Part shown: positions 7,291-21,457 of the stretch, piece after piece
Layout: each line of letters begins with the position of its first letter
Position numbering within the stretch: position 1 is the stretch's first letter
Assembly (NCBI GenBank): GCA_930367205.1
Contig: OV884014.1
Location: 117,063,768-117,127,767 of the forward strand
Direction: 5' to 3'
DNA: 64,000 nucleotides
From: Acanthosoma haemorrhoidale
Taxonomy: Eukaryota > Arthropoda > Insecta > Hemiptera > Acanthosomatidae
The notes under the pieces: generated by a model
Told to the model about the DNA's origin: nothing
What the model saw: the letters and a program-made list of their open reading frames with translations, nothing else
The model's database searches: none
Translations under genes and position numbers: made by a program

Positions 7291-9695
7291 ATCATACGAT
7301 CGTATGATCAAAGTTACGAGTGAATATGACATCAAATGATGTCAAATATGATAGTGTGCCGTATCATTTGCACTTATTGTATCACGTGATACAATCGTAT
7401 GATTGAAGTTACAGTGAATATACTATTAAATAATGTCGATTATGACAGTGTACTGTATCATTGGCACTCATTGTATCACGTGATACGATCGTATGATTGA
7501 AGTCATGAATGAATATAACATCAAATGATGTCGATTATGATAGTGTGCCGCATCATTAGCACACATTCTATCACATGATACGATTGTATGATTGAAGGTA
7601 CGAGTGAATATAACATCAAATGATGTTGAATATGATTGTATAATGTATCATTAGCACTCATTGTTTCACGTGATACGATCGTATGATTAAAATTACGAGT
7701 GAATATACTATAAAATGATGTCGATTATGATAGTGTACCACATCATTGGCACTCATTATATCACGTGATACGATCGTATAATGAAAGTTACGAGTGAATA
7801 TAACATCAAATGATGTTGAATATGATTGTATAATGTATCATTAGCACTCATTGTTTCACGTAATACGATCGTATGATTAAAGTTACAGGTGAATATAATA
7901 TCAATTGATGTCGTATATGATAGCGCACCATATCATTAGCACTTATTGTATCATGTGATGTGATCGTATGATTGAAGTCACGAGTGAATATAACATCAAA
8001 TAATGCTAAATATGATTGTTTAGTGTAGCATTGACACTCATTGTATCACGAGATACGATCGTATGATTAAAGTCACGAGTGAATATACTATAAAATGATG
8101 TCAATTATGATAGTGTACCACATCATTGGCACTCATTGTTTCACGTGATACGATCGTATGATTAAAGTTACAGGTGAATATAACATCAAATGATGTCGAT
8201 TATGATAGTGTACCGCATCATTGGCACTCATTATATCACGTGATACGATCGTATGATGAAAGTTACGAGTGAATATAACATCAAATGATGTCGAATAGGA
8301 TTGTATAATGTATCATTAGCACTCATTGTTTCACGTGATACGATCGTATGATTAAAGTTACGATTGGAGATACTAATAAATGATGTTGAATATAATAGTG
8401 CACCATATCATTAGCACTTATTGTATCATGTGATACTATCGTATGATTGAAGTCACGAGTGAATATAACATCAAATAATGCTAAATATGATTGTATAGTG
8501 TAGCATTGACACTCATTGTATCACGAGATACGATCGTATGATTGAAGTCACGAGTGAATATAACATCAAATGTTGTTCAATATGATTGTATAATGTATCA
8601 TTAGCACTCATTGTTTCACGTGATACGATCGTATGATTAAAGTTACAGGTGAATATAACATCAAATGATGTCGATTATGATAGTGTGCCGCATCATTAGC
8701 ACACATTGTATCGCATGATACGATTGTATGATTGAAGTTACGAGTGAATATAACATCAAATAATGTCGATTATGATAGTGTACCGCATCATTGGCACTCA
8801 TTATATCACGTGATACGATCGTATGATTGAAGTCACGAGTGAATATAACAATAAATGATGTCAATTATGATAGTGTTCCGTATCATAAGCACTCATTGTA
8901 TCACGTGATACGATCGTATGATGAAAGTTACAAGTAAATATACTATTAATAATTGTCGATTATGACAGTGTACCGTACCATTGGCACTCATAGTATCACG
9001 TGATACGATCGTATGATTAAAGTTACGAGTAAATATAACAACAAATGATGTTGAATATGATTGTATAATGTAGCATTAGCACTCATTGTTTCACGTGATA
9101 CGATCGTATGAGTAAAGTTACAGGTGAATATAACATCAAATGATGTCGATTATGATAGTGTACCGCATCATTGGCACTCATTATATCACGTGATACAATC
9201 GTATGATTGAAGTCACGAGTGAATATAACATCAAATGATGTCAATTATGATAGTGTTCCGTATCATAAGCACGCATTGTATTACGTGATACGATCGTATG
9301 ATGAAAGTTACAAGTAAATATACTATTAAATGATGTCGATTATGACAGTGTACCGTACCATTGGCACTCATAGTATCACGTGATACGATCGTATGATTGA
9401 AGTCACGAGTGAATATAACATCAAATGATGTCGAATATGATAATGTACCGTATCATTAGCACTCATTGTATCACGTGATACGATCGTATAATGAAAGATA
9501 CGAGTGAATATAACATCAAATGATGTCGATTATGATAGTGTACCTTATCATTGGCACTCATTATATCACGTGATACGATCGTATAATGAAAGTTACGAGT
9601 GAATATACTATTAAATAAGGTCGATTATGATAGTGTACCGCATCATTGGCACTAATCGTATCACGTAATACGATCGTATGATCAAAGCTACGAGT
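7291..9695 (+). repeat. Satellite block B1
   Basis: 2405 bp, 25 x 95 + 30. Starts at the junction palindrome with class II markers (gacatcaaatgatgtc, then aaataatgtcg) and ends with the class I exit (aaataaggtcg, ctaatcgtatcacgtaatac). It lacks the 26-bp irregular insert and the ttaaggttaagagtg monomer found in most other B blocks. Its first 1.4 kb matches B4 (offset 14,167, later 14,262 after one extra monomer in B4). Confidence 0.93.
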
Positions 9696-11674
9696 TAACA
9701 TAATAGGGCAGGAATTATTGTACCAGCTATGAAATACGCATTTTTGTAAAATTATACTTTTTGACGATATTTTCTTGTTTTGGTATGAGGAAATCATAAT
9801 TGTTCAGGAGCTAACGTACCAGCTATAAAATACTTATATATGTAAAAATTTAACTTTTTGATGACATTTTCTTGTTTTGGTATCAGGAGAACATAATAAG
9901 GCAGGAGCTAACGTACTAGCTAAGAAATACGCATTTTTGTAAAAATTTGAGTTTTCGACGATATTTTCCTTGTTTTGGTATCAGGAGAACATAATGGGGC
10001 ACGAGCTAACGTTCCAGCTATGAAAAACCCATTTTTTAAAAATTCGACTTTTTGACGATATTTTCCTTGTTTTCGTATCAGGAGAACATAATGGGGCAGG
10101 AGCTGACGTACTAGCTATGAAATACGCATTTTTTAAAAATTCGACTTTTTGACGATATGTTCCTGGTTTTCGTATCAGGAGAACATAATAGGGCAGGAGC
10201 TAACGTACCAGCTATGAAATACCCATTTTTTAAAAATTCGACTTTTTGACGATATTTTCCTGGTTTTCGTATCAGGAGAACATAATAGGGCAGGAGCTAA
10301 CGTACCAGCTATGAAATACGCAATTTTTTTAAAAATTTGAGTTTTCGACGATATTTTCCTTGTTTTGGTATCAGGAGAACATAATGGGGCAGGAGCTAAC
10401 GTACTAGCTATGAAATACGCATTTTCGAAAAATTCGACTTTTTGACGATATTTTCCTTGATTTCGTATCAGGAGAACATAATGGGGCAGGAGCTGACGTA
10501 CTAGCTATGAAATACGCATTTTTTAAAAATTCGACTTTTTGACGATATTTTCCTAGTTTTCGTATCAGGAGAACATAATAGGGCAGGAGCTAACGTACTA
10601 GCTATGAAATACGCAATTTTTGTAAATATTTGAGTTTTCGACGATATTTTCCTTGTTTTGGTATCAGGAGAACATAATGGGGCAGGAGCTAACGTACTAG
10701 CTATGAAATACGCATTTTCGAAAAATTCGACTTTTTGACGATATTTTCCTTGATTTCGTATCAGGAGAACATAAAAGAGCAGGAGCTAACGTTCCAGCTA
10801 TGAAATACCCATTTTTTAAAAATTCGACTTTTTGACGATATTTTCCTTGTTTTCGTATCAGGAGAACATAATGGGGCAGGAGCTGACGTACTAGCTATGA
10901 AATACGCATTTTTTAAAAATTCGACTTTTTGACGATATTTTCCTGGTTTTCGTATCAGGAGAACATAATAGGGCAGGAGCTAACGTACCAGCTATGAAAT
11001 ACCCATTTTTTAAAAATTCGACTTTTTGACGATATTTTCCTGGTTTTCGTATCAGGAGAACATAATAGGGCAGGAGCTAACGTACCAGCTATGAAATACG
11101 CAATTTTTGTAAAAATTTGAGTTTTCGACGATATTTTCCTTGTTTTTGTATCAGGAGAACATAATGGGGCAGGAGCTAACGTACCAGCTATGAGATACCC
11201 ATTTTTTTAAAATTTGACTTTTTGACGATATTTTCCTGGTTTTCGTATCAGGAGAACATAATGGGGCAGGAGCTAACGTACTAGCTATGAAATAGGCATT
11301 TTTGAAAAATTCAACTTTTTGACGATATTTTTCTCGTTTTCGTATCAGGAGAACATAATAGGGCAGGAGCTAACGTACCAGCTATGAAATACGCATTTTT
11401 GTATAAATTTGACTTTTGGACGATATTTTCTTTGTTTTGGTATCAGGAGAACATAATGGGACAGGAGCTAACGTACTAGCTCTAAATACGCATTTTTGTA
11501 AAAATTCGACTTTTTGACGTCATTTTTCTTGTTTTGGTATCAGGAGAACATAATGGGGCAGGTGCTAACGTACAAGCTATGAAATACGCATTTTTGTAAA
11601 AATTCAACTTTTTTAAAATGTTTTCTTTGTTTTGGTATCAGGAGAACATAAAGGGGCAAGAGCTAACGTACAAG
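9696..11674 (+). repeat. Satellite block A2 (class I)
   Basis: 1979 bp. Opens taacataatagggcaggaa with the class I edge monomers (gtaaaattatac; ttatatatg) and contains the gaaaaaccc and gggcacgagc variants. Nearly identical in length and monomer order to A6, A8, A10 and A13. Confidence 0.93.
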
Positions 11675-13535
11675 ATCATACGATCGTATGATCAAAGTTA
11701 CGAGTGAATATGACATCAAAGGATGTCAAATATGATAGTGTGCCGTATCATTTGCACTTATTGTATCACGTGATACAATCGTATGATTGAAGTTACAGTG
11801 AATATACTATTAAATAAAGTCGATTATGACAGTGTACTGTATCATTGGCACTCATTGTATCACGAGATACGATCGTATGATTGAAGTCATGAATGAATAT
11901 AACATCAAATGATGTCGATTATGATAGTGTGCCGCATCATTAGCACACATTGTATCACCGCATCATTGGCAATCATTATATCACGTGATACCATCATATG
12001 ATTGAAGTCACGAGTGAATATAACATCAAATGATGTTTGATATGATTGTATAATGTACCATTAGCACTCATTGTTTCACGTGATACGATCGTATGATTAA
12101 AGTTACAGGTGAATATAATATCAATTGATGTCGTATATGATAGCGCACCATATCATTAGCACTTATTGTATCATGTGATGTGATCGTATGATTAAAGTTA
12201 CAAGTGAGTATAACATCAAATAATGTCGATTATTATAGTATAGCACATCATTGGCACTCATTATATCACGTGATACGATCGTATGATTAAGGTTAAGAGT
12301 GAATAAACTATTAAATGATGTCGAATATGATAGTGTACCGCATCATTGGCACTCATTGTTTCACGTGATACGATCGTATGATTAAAGTTACAGGTGAATA
12401 TTACATCAAATGATGTCGATTATGATAGTGTACCGCATCATTGGCACTCATTATATCACGTGATACGATCGTATGATGAAAGTTACGAGTGAATATAAGA
12501 TCAAATGATGTCGAATAGGATTGTATAATGTATCATTAGCACTCATTGTTTCACGTGATACGATCGTATGATTAAAGTTACGATTGGAGATACTAATAAA
12601 TGATGTTGAATATAATAGTGCACCATATCATTAGCACTTATTGTATCATGTGATGCGATCGTATGATTAAAGTTACAAGTGAATATAACATTAAATGATG
12701 TCGATTATAATAGTGTACCGCATCATTGGCACTCATTATATCACGTGATACTATTGTATGATTGAAGTCACGAGTGAATATAACATCAAATAATGCTAAA
12801 TATGATTGTATAGTGTAGCATTGACACTCATTGTATCACGAGATACGATCGTATGATTAAAGTCACGAGTGAATATAACATCAAATGATGTTGAATATGA
12901 TTGTATAATGTATCATTAGCACTCATAGTTTCACGTGATACGATCGTATGATTAAAGTTACGAGTGAATATACTATAAAATGATGTCGATTATGATAGTG
13001 TACCACATCATTGGCACTCATTATATCACGTGATACGATCGTATAATGAAAGTTACGAGTGAATATAACATCAAATGATGTCGATTATAATAGTGTACCG
13101 CATCATTGGCACTCATTATATCACGTGATACTATCGTATGATTGAAGTCACGAGTGAATATAACATCAAATAATGCTAAATATGATTGTAAAGTGTGGCA
13201 TTGACACTCATTGTATCACGAGATACGATCGTATGATTGAAGTCACGAGTGAATATAACATCAAATAATGCTAAATATGATTGTATAGTGTAGCATTGAC
13301 ACTCATTGTATCACGAGATACGATCGTATGATTAAAGTCACGAGTGAATATAACATCAAATGATGTTGAATATGATTGTATAATGTATCATTAGCACTCA
13401 TTGTTTCACGTGATACGATCGTATGATTAAAGTTACGAGTGAATATACTATTAAATGATGTCGATTATGATAGTGTACCGCATCATAGGCACTATTTGTA
13501 TCACGTGATACGATCGTATGATCAAAGCTACGAGT
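11675..13535 (+). repeat. Satellite block B2
   Basis: 1861 bp, with class I entry markers (caaaggatgtc, aaataaagtcg) and the class II exit (cataggcactatttg). Has one 26-bp irregular monomer near 11940 and one ttaaggttaagagtg monomer at about 12288. Same length as B10 and shares its private gatactattgtatg variant. Confidence 0.93.
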
Positions 13536-14636
13536 TAACATAATAGGGCAGGAATTATTGTACCAGCTATGAAATACGCATTTTTGTAAAATTCTACTTT
13601 TTGACGATATTTTTCTTGTTTTGGTATCAGGAGAACATAATGGGGCAGGAGCTAACGTACTAGCTATGAAATACTCATTTTTTAAAAATTCGACTTTTTG
13701 ACGATATTTTCCTTGTTTTCGTATCAGGAGAACATAATAGGGCAGGAGCTGACGTACTAGCTATGAAATACGCATTTTTTTAAAATTCGACTTTTTGACG
13801 ATATTTTCCTGGTTTTCGTATCAGGAGAACATAATAGGGCAGGAGCTAACGTACCAGCTATGAAATACCCATTTTTTAAAAATTCGACTTTTTGACGATA
13901 TTTTCCTGGTCTTCGTATCAGGAGAACATAATAGGGCAGGAGCTAACGTACCAGCTATGAAATACGCAATTTTTGTAAAAATTTGAGTTTTCGACGATAT
14001 TTTCCTTGTTTTGGTATCAGGAGAACATAATGGGGCAGGAGCTAACGTACTAGCTATGAAATACGCATTTTCGAAAAATTCGACTTTTTGACGATATTTT
14101 CCTTGATTTCGTATCAGGAGAACATAAAAGAGCAGGAGCTAACGTTCCAGCTATGAAATACCCATTTTTTAAAAATTCGACTTTTTGACGATATTTTCCT
14201 TGTTTTCGTATCACGAGAACATAATCGGGCAGGAGCTAACGTACCAGCTATAAAATAGGCATTTTTGAAAAATTCAACTTTTTGACGATATTTTTCTCGT
14301 TTTCGTATCAGGAGAACATAATAGGGCAGGAGCTAACGTACCAGCTATGAAATACGCATTTTTGTATAAATTTGACTTTTGGACGATATTTTCTTTGTTT
14401 TGGTATCAGGTGAACATAATGGGACAGGAGCTAACGTACTAGCTCTAAATACGCATTTTTGTAAAAATTCGACTTTTTGACGTCATTTTTCTTGTTTTGG
14501 TATCAGGAGAACATAATGGGGCAGGTGCTAACGTACAAGCTATGAAATACGCATTTTTGTAAAAATTCACTTTTTTAAAATGTTTTCTTTGTTTTGGTAT
14601 CAGGAGAACATAAAGGGGCAAGAGCTAACGTACAAG
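13536..14636 (+). repeat. Satellite block A3 (class II, shortened)
   Basis: 1101 bp. Starts with the class II edge monomer (gtaaaattctac). It is 294 bp, three monomers, shorter than A11, which otherwise matches it. Confidence 0.92.
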
Positions 14637-17600
14637 ATCATACGATCGTATGATCAAAGTTACGAGTGAATATGACATCAAATGATGTCAAATATGATAG
14701 TGTGCCGTATCATTTGCACTTATTGTATCACGTGATACAATCGTATGATTGAAGTTACAGTGAATATACTATTAAATAATGTCGATTATGACAGTGTACT
14801 GTATCATTGGCACTCATTGTATCACGAGATACGATCGTATGATTGAAGTCATGAATGAATATAACATCAAATGATGTCGATTATGATAGTGTGCCGCATC
14901 ATTAGCACACATTGTATCACCGCATCATTGGCAATCATTATATCACGTGATACCATCATATGATTGAAGTCACGAGTGAATATAACATCAAATGATGTTG
15001 GATATGATTGTATAATGTATCATTAGCACTCATTGTTTCACGTGATACGATCGTATGATTAAAGTTACAGGTGAATATAATATCAATTGATGTCGTATAT
15101 GATAGCGCACCATATCATTAGCACTTATTGTATCATGTGATGTGATCGTATGATTAAAGTTACAAGTGAATATAACATCAAATAATGTCGATTATTATAG
15201 TATAGCACATCATTGGCACTCATTATATCACGTGATACGATCGTATGATTAAGGTTAAGAGTGAATAAACTATTAAATGATGTCGAATATGATAGTGTAC
15301 CGCATCATTGGCACTCATTGTTTCACGTGATACGATCGTATGATTAAAGTTACAGGTGAATATTACATCAAATGATGTCGATTATGATAGTGTACCGCAT
15401 TATTGGCACTCATTATATCACGTTATACGATCGTATGATGAAAGTTACGAGTGAATATAACATCAAATGATGTCGAATAGGATTGTATAATGTATCATTA
15501 GCACTCATTGTTTCACGTGATACGATCGTATGATGAAAGTTACGAGTGAATATAACATCAAATGATGTCGAATAGGATTGTATAATGTATCATTAGCACT
15601 CATTGTTTCACGTGATACGATCGTATGATTAAAGTTACGATTGGAGATACTAATAAATGATGTTGAATATAATAGTGCACCATATCATTAGCACTTATTG
15701 TATCATGTGATGCGATCGTATGATTAAAGTTACAAGTGAATATAACATCAAATCATGTCGATTATAATAGTGTACCGCATCATTGGCACTCATTATATCA
15801 CGTGATACTATCGTATGATTGAAGTCACGAGTGAATATAACATCAAATAATGCTAAATATGATTGTATAGTGTAGCATTGACACTCATTGTATCACGAGA
15901 TACGATCGTATGATTAAAGTTACAGGTGAATATTACATCAAATGATGTCGGTTATGATAGTGTACCGCATCATTGGCACTCATTATATCACGTGATACGA
16001 TCGTATGATGAAAGTTACGAGTGAATATAACATCAAATGATGTCGAATAGGATTGTATAATGTATCATTAGCACTCATTGTTTCACGTGATACGATCGTA
16101 TGATTAAAGTTACGATTGGAGATACTAATAAATGATGTTGAATATAATAGTGCACCATATCATTAGCACTTATTGTATCATGTGATGCGATCGTATGATT
16201 AAAGTTACAAGTGAATATAACATCAAATGATGTCGATTATAATAGTGTACCGCATCATTGGCACTCATTATATCACGTGATACTATCGTATGATTGAAGT
16301 CACGAGTGAATATAACATCAAATGATGTCGATTATGATAGTGTGCCGCATCATTAGCACACATTGTATCACCGCATCATTGGCAATCATTATATCACGTG
16401 ATACCATCATATGATTGAAGTCACGAGTGAATATAACATCAAATGATGTTGGATATGATTGTATAATGTATCATTAGCACTCATTGTTTCACGTGATACG
16501 ATCGTATGATTAAAGTTACAGGTGAATATAATATCAATTGATGTCGTATATGATAGCGCACCATATCATTAGCACTTATTGTATCATGTGATGTGATCGT
16601 ATGATTAAAGTTACAAGTGAATATAACATCAAATAATGTCGATTATTATAGTATAGCACATCATTGGCACTCATTATATCACGTGATACGATCGTATGAT
16701 TAAGGTTAAGAGTGAATAAACTATTAAATGATGTCGAATATGATAGTGTACCGCATCATTGGCACTCATTGTTTCACGTGATACGATCGTATGATTAAAG
16801 TTACAGGTGAATATTACATCAAATGATGTCGATTATGATAGTGTACCGCATTATTGGCACTCATTATATCACGTTATACGATCGTATGATGAAAGTTACG
16901 AGTGAATATAACATCAAATGATGTCGAATAGGATTGTATAATGTATCATTAGCACTCATTGTTTCACGTGATACGATCGTATGATGAAAGTTACGAGTGA
17001 ATATAACATCAAATGATGTCGAATAGGATTGTATAATGTATCATTAGCACTCATTGTTTCACGTGATACGATCGTATGATGAAAGTTACGAGTGAATATA
17101 ACATCAAATGATGTCGAATAGGATTGTATAATGTATCATTAGCACTCATTGTTTCACGTGATACGATCGTATGATTAAAGTTACGATTGGAGATACTAAT
17201 AAATGATGTTGAATATAATAGTGCACCATATCATTAGCACTTATTGTATCATGTGATGCGATCGTATGATTAAAGTTACAAGTGAATATAACATCAAATC
17301 ATGTCGATTATAATAGTGTACCGCATCATTGGCACTCATTATATCACGTGATACTATCGTATGATTGAAGTCACGAGTGAATATAACATCAAATAATGCT
17401 AAATATGATTGTATAGTGTAGCATTGACACTCATTGTATCACGAGATACGATCGTATGATTAAAGTTACAGGTGAATATTACATCAAATGATGTCGGTTA
17501 TGATAGTGTACCGCATCATTGGCACTCATTATATCACGTGATACGATCGTATGATGAAAGTTACGAGTGAATATAACATCAAATGATGTCGAATAGGATT

Positions 17601-20064
17601 GTATAATGTATCATTAGCACTCATTGTTTCACGTGATACGATCGTATGATTAAAGTTACGATTGGAGATACTAATAAATGATGTTGAATATAATAGTGCA
17701 CCATATCATTAGCACTTATTGTATCATGTGATGCGATCGTATGATTAAAGTTACAAGTGAATATAACATCAAATGATGTCGATTATAATAGTGTACCGCA
17801 TCATTGGCACTCATTATATCACGTGATACTATCGTATGATTGAAGTCACGAGTGAATATAACATCAAATGATGTCGATTATGATAGTGTGCCGCATCATT
17901 AGCACACATTGTATCACCGCATCATTGGCAATCATTATATCACGTGATACCATCATATGATTGAAGTCACGAGTGAATATAACATCAAATGATGTTGGAT
18001 ATGATTGTATAATGTATCATTAGCACTCATTGTTTCACGTGATACGATCGTATGATTAAAGTTACAGGTGAATATAATATCAATTGATGTCGTATATGAT
18101 AGCGCACCATATCATTAGCACTTATTGTATCATGTGATGTGATCGTATGATTAAAGTTACAAGTGAATATAACATCAAATAATGTCGATTATTATAGTAT
18201 AGCACATCATTGGCACTCATTATATCACGTGATACGATCGTATGATTAAGGTTAAGAGTGAATAAACTATTAAATGATGTCGAATATGATAGTGTACCGC
18301 ATCATTGGCACTCATTGTTTCACGTGATACGATCGTATGATTAAAGTTACAGGTGAATATTACATCAAATGATGTCGATTATGATAGTGTACCGCATTAT
18401 TGGCACTCATTATATCACGTTATACGATCGTATGATGAAAGTTACGAGTGAATATAACATCAAATGATGTCGAATAGGATTGTATAATGTATCATTAGCA
18501 CTCATTGTTTCACGTGATACGATCGTATGATGAAAGTTACGAGTGAATATAACATCAAATGATGTCGAATAGGATTGTATAATGTATCATTAGCACTCAT
18601 TGTTTCACGTGATACGATCGTATGATTAAAGTTACGATTGGAGATACTAATAAATGATGTTGAATATAATAGTGCACCATATCATTAGCACTTATTGTAT
18701 CATGTGATGCGATCGTATGATTAAAGTTACAAGTGAATATAACATCAAATCATGTCGATTATAATAGTGTACCGCATCATTGGCACTCATTATATCACGT
18801 GATACTATCGTATGATTGAAGTCACGAGTGAATATAACATCAAATAATGCTAAATATGATTGTATAGTGTAGCATTGACACTCATTGTATCACGAGATAC
18901 GATCGTATGATTAAAGTTACAGGTGAATATTACATCAAATGATGTCGGTTATGATAGTGTACCGCATCATTGGCACTCATTATATCACGTGATACGATCG
19001 TATGATGAAAGTTACGAGTGAATATAACATCAAATGATGTCGAATAGGATTGTATAATGTATCATTAGCACTCATTGTTTCACGTGATACGATCGTATGA
19101 TTAAAGTTACGATTGGAGATACTAATAAATGATGTTGAATATAATAGTGCACCATATCATTAGCACTTATTGTATCATGTGATGCGATCGTATGATTAAA
19201 GTTACAAGTGAATATAACATCAAATGATGTCGATTATAATAGTGTACCGCATCATTGGCACTCATTATATCACGTGATACTATCGTATGATTGAAGTCAC
19301 GAGTGAATATAACATCAAATAATGCTAAATATGATTGTATAGTGTAGCATTGACACTCATTGTATCACGAGATACGATCGTATGATTAAAGTCACGAGTG
19401 AATATAACATCAAATGATGTTGAATATGATTGTATAATGTATCATTAGCACTCATAGTTTCACGTGATACGATCGTATGATTAAAGTTACGAGTGAATAT
19501 ACTATAAAATGATGTCGATTATGATAGTGTACCACATCATTGGCACTCATTATATCACGTGATACGATCGTATAATGAAAGTTACGAGTGAATATAACAT
19601 CAAATGATGTCGATTATAATAGTGTACCGCATCATTGGCACTCATTATATCACGTGATACTATCGTATGATTGAAGTCACGAGTGAATATAACATCAAAT
19701 AATGCTAAATATGATTGTAAAGTGTGGCATTGACACTCATTGTATCACGAGATACGATCGTATGATTGAAGTCACGAGTGAATATAACATCAAATAATGC
19801 TAAATATGATTGTATAGTGTAGCATTGACACTCATTGTATCACGAGATACGATCGTATGATTAAAGTCACGAGTGAATATAACATCAAATGATGTTGAAT
19901 ATGATTGTATAATGTATCATTAGCACTCATTGTTTCACGTGATACGATCGTATGATTAAAGTTACGAGTGAATATACTATTAAATGATGTCGATTATGAT
20001 AGTGTACCGCATCATAGGCACTATTTGTATCACGTGATACGATCGTATGATCAAAGCTACGAGT
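14637..20064 (+). repeat. Satellite block B3, longest B block with kilobase-scale internal repeats
   Basis: 5428 bp. It contains three copies of a 15- to 16-monomer unit, marked by accatcatatgattg at 14952, 16403 and 17949 (spacings 1451 and 1546). It therefore has three copies of the 26-bp irregular monomer. Ends with the class II exit. Confidence 0.93.
14876..19300 (+). repeat. 1451/1546-bp higher-order repeat inside B3, about three copies
   Basis: Markers ttaaggttaag at 15249, 16700 and 18246 give the same spacings (1451 and 1546) as the irregular-monomer markers. The 95-bp difference is one extra cgaataggattg monomer in the second copy. Limits are approximate. Confidence 0.85.
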
Positions 20065-21457
20065 TAACATAATAAGGCAGGAGCTAACGTACTAGCTGAG
20101 AAATACGCATTTTTGTAAAAATTTGAGTTTTCGACGATATTTTCCTTGTTTTGGTATCAGGAGAACATAATGGGGCAGGAGCTAACGTACTAGCTATGAA
20201 ATACTCATTTTTTAAAAATTCGACTTTTTGACGATATTTTCCTTGTTTTCGTATCAGGAGAACATAATAGGGCAGGAGCTGACGTACTAGCTATGAAATA
20301 CGCATTTTTTTAAAATTCGACTTTTTGACGATATTTTCCTGGTTTTCGTATCAGGAGAACATAATAGGGCAGGAGCTAACGTACCAGCTATGAAATACCC
20401 ATTTTTTAAAAATTCGACTTTTTGACGATATTTTCCTGGTTTTCGTATCAGGAGAACATAATAGGGCAGGAGCTAACGTACCAGCTATGAAATACGCAAT
20501 TTTTGTAAAAATTTGAGTTTTCGACGATATTTTCCTTGTTTTGGTATCAGGAGAACATAATGGGGCAGGAGCTAACGTACTAGCTATGAAATACGCATTT
20601 TCGAAAAATTCGACTTTTTGACGATATTTTCCTTGATTTCGTATCAGGAGAACATAAAAGAGCAGGAGCTAACGTTCCAGCTATGAAATACCCATTTTTT
20701 AAAAATTCGACTTTTTGACGACATTTTCCTTGTTTTCGTATCAGGAGAACATAATGGGGCAGGAGCTAACGTACTAGCTATGAAATACGCATTTTCGAAA
20801 AATTCGACTTTTTGACGATATTTTCCTTGATTTCGTATCAGGAGAACATAAAAGAGCAGGAGCTAACGTTCCAGCTATGAAATACCCATTTTTTAAAAAT
20901 TCGACTTTTTGACGATATTTTCCTTGTTTTCGTATCACGAGAACATAATGGGGCAGGAGCTAACGTACCAGCTATGAGATACCCATTTTTTTAAAATTTG
21001 ACTTTTTGACGATATTTTCCTGGTTTTCATATCAGGAGAACATAATGGGGCAGGAGCTAACGTACTAGCTATGAAATACGCATTTTCGAAAAATTCGACT
21101 TTTTGACGATATTTTCCTTGATTTCGTATCAGGAGAACATAAAAGAGCAGGAGCTAACGTTCCAGCTATGAAATACCCATTTTTTAAAAATTCGACTTTT
21201 TGACGATATTTTCCTTGTTTTCGTATCACGAGAACATAATGGGGCAGGAGCTAACGTACCAGCTATGAGATACCCATTTTTTTAAAATTTGACTTTTTGA
21301 CGATATTTTCCTGGTTTTCATATCAGGAGAACATAATGGGGCAGGAGCTAACGTACTAGCTATGAAATACGCATTTTTGAAAAAATTCAATTTTTTTAAA
21401 ATGTTTTCTTTGTTTTGGTATTAGGAGAACATAAAGGGGCAAGAGCTAACGTACAAG
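20065..21457 (+). repeat. Satellite block A4 (class II, 5' edge deleted)
   Basis: 1393 bp. The opening junction goes straight from taacataat to aaggcaggagctaacgtac, missing 195 bp (two edge monomers) that A5 has. Shares the fused end variant with A1 and contains two tandem copies of a short multi-monomer segment (gagcaggagc ... gagataccc). Confidence 0.92.

Noticed and set aside
6062..7400. Families A and B as diverged copies of one ancestral monomer (similar lengths, 97 and 95 bp)
   Set aside because: Only short words such as aacat and gtgaa-like stretches are shared by eye, and no colinear alignment is apparent. A formal alignment could still change this.
8661..8864. 67-codon minus-strand open frame (also at 22923 and 54587)
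   Set aside because: Lies wholly within B monomers, and similar frames are broken in most monomers. It is a by-product of the repeat.
7291..9695. CRISPR-like look of short repeats with variable parts
   Set aside because: Variation is spread through the 95-bp monomer rather than limited to spacers. There are no cas genes and the context is eukaryotic.
9561..9797. 78-codon minus-strand open frame repeated seven times (also at 28910, 34272, 39599, 44485, 49175, 60756)
   Set aside because: It spans the class I B-to-A junction. The repeats are the satellite itself, the monomer lengths are not multiples of three, and the product resembles no protein. Conservation is explained by array duplication.
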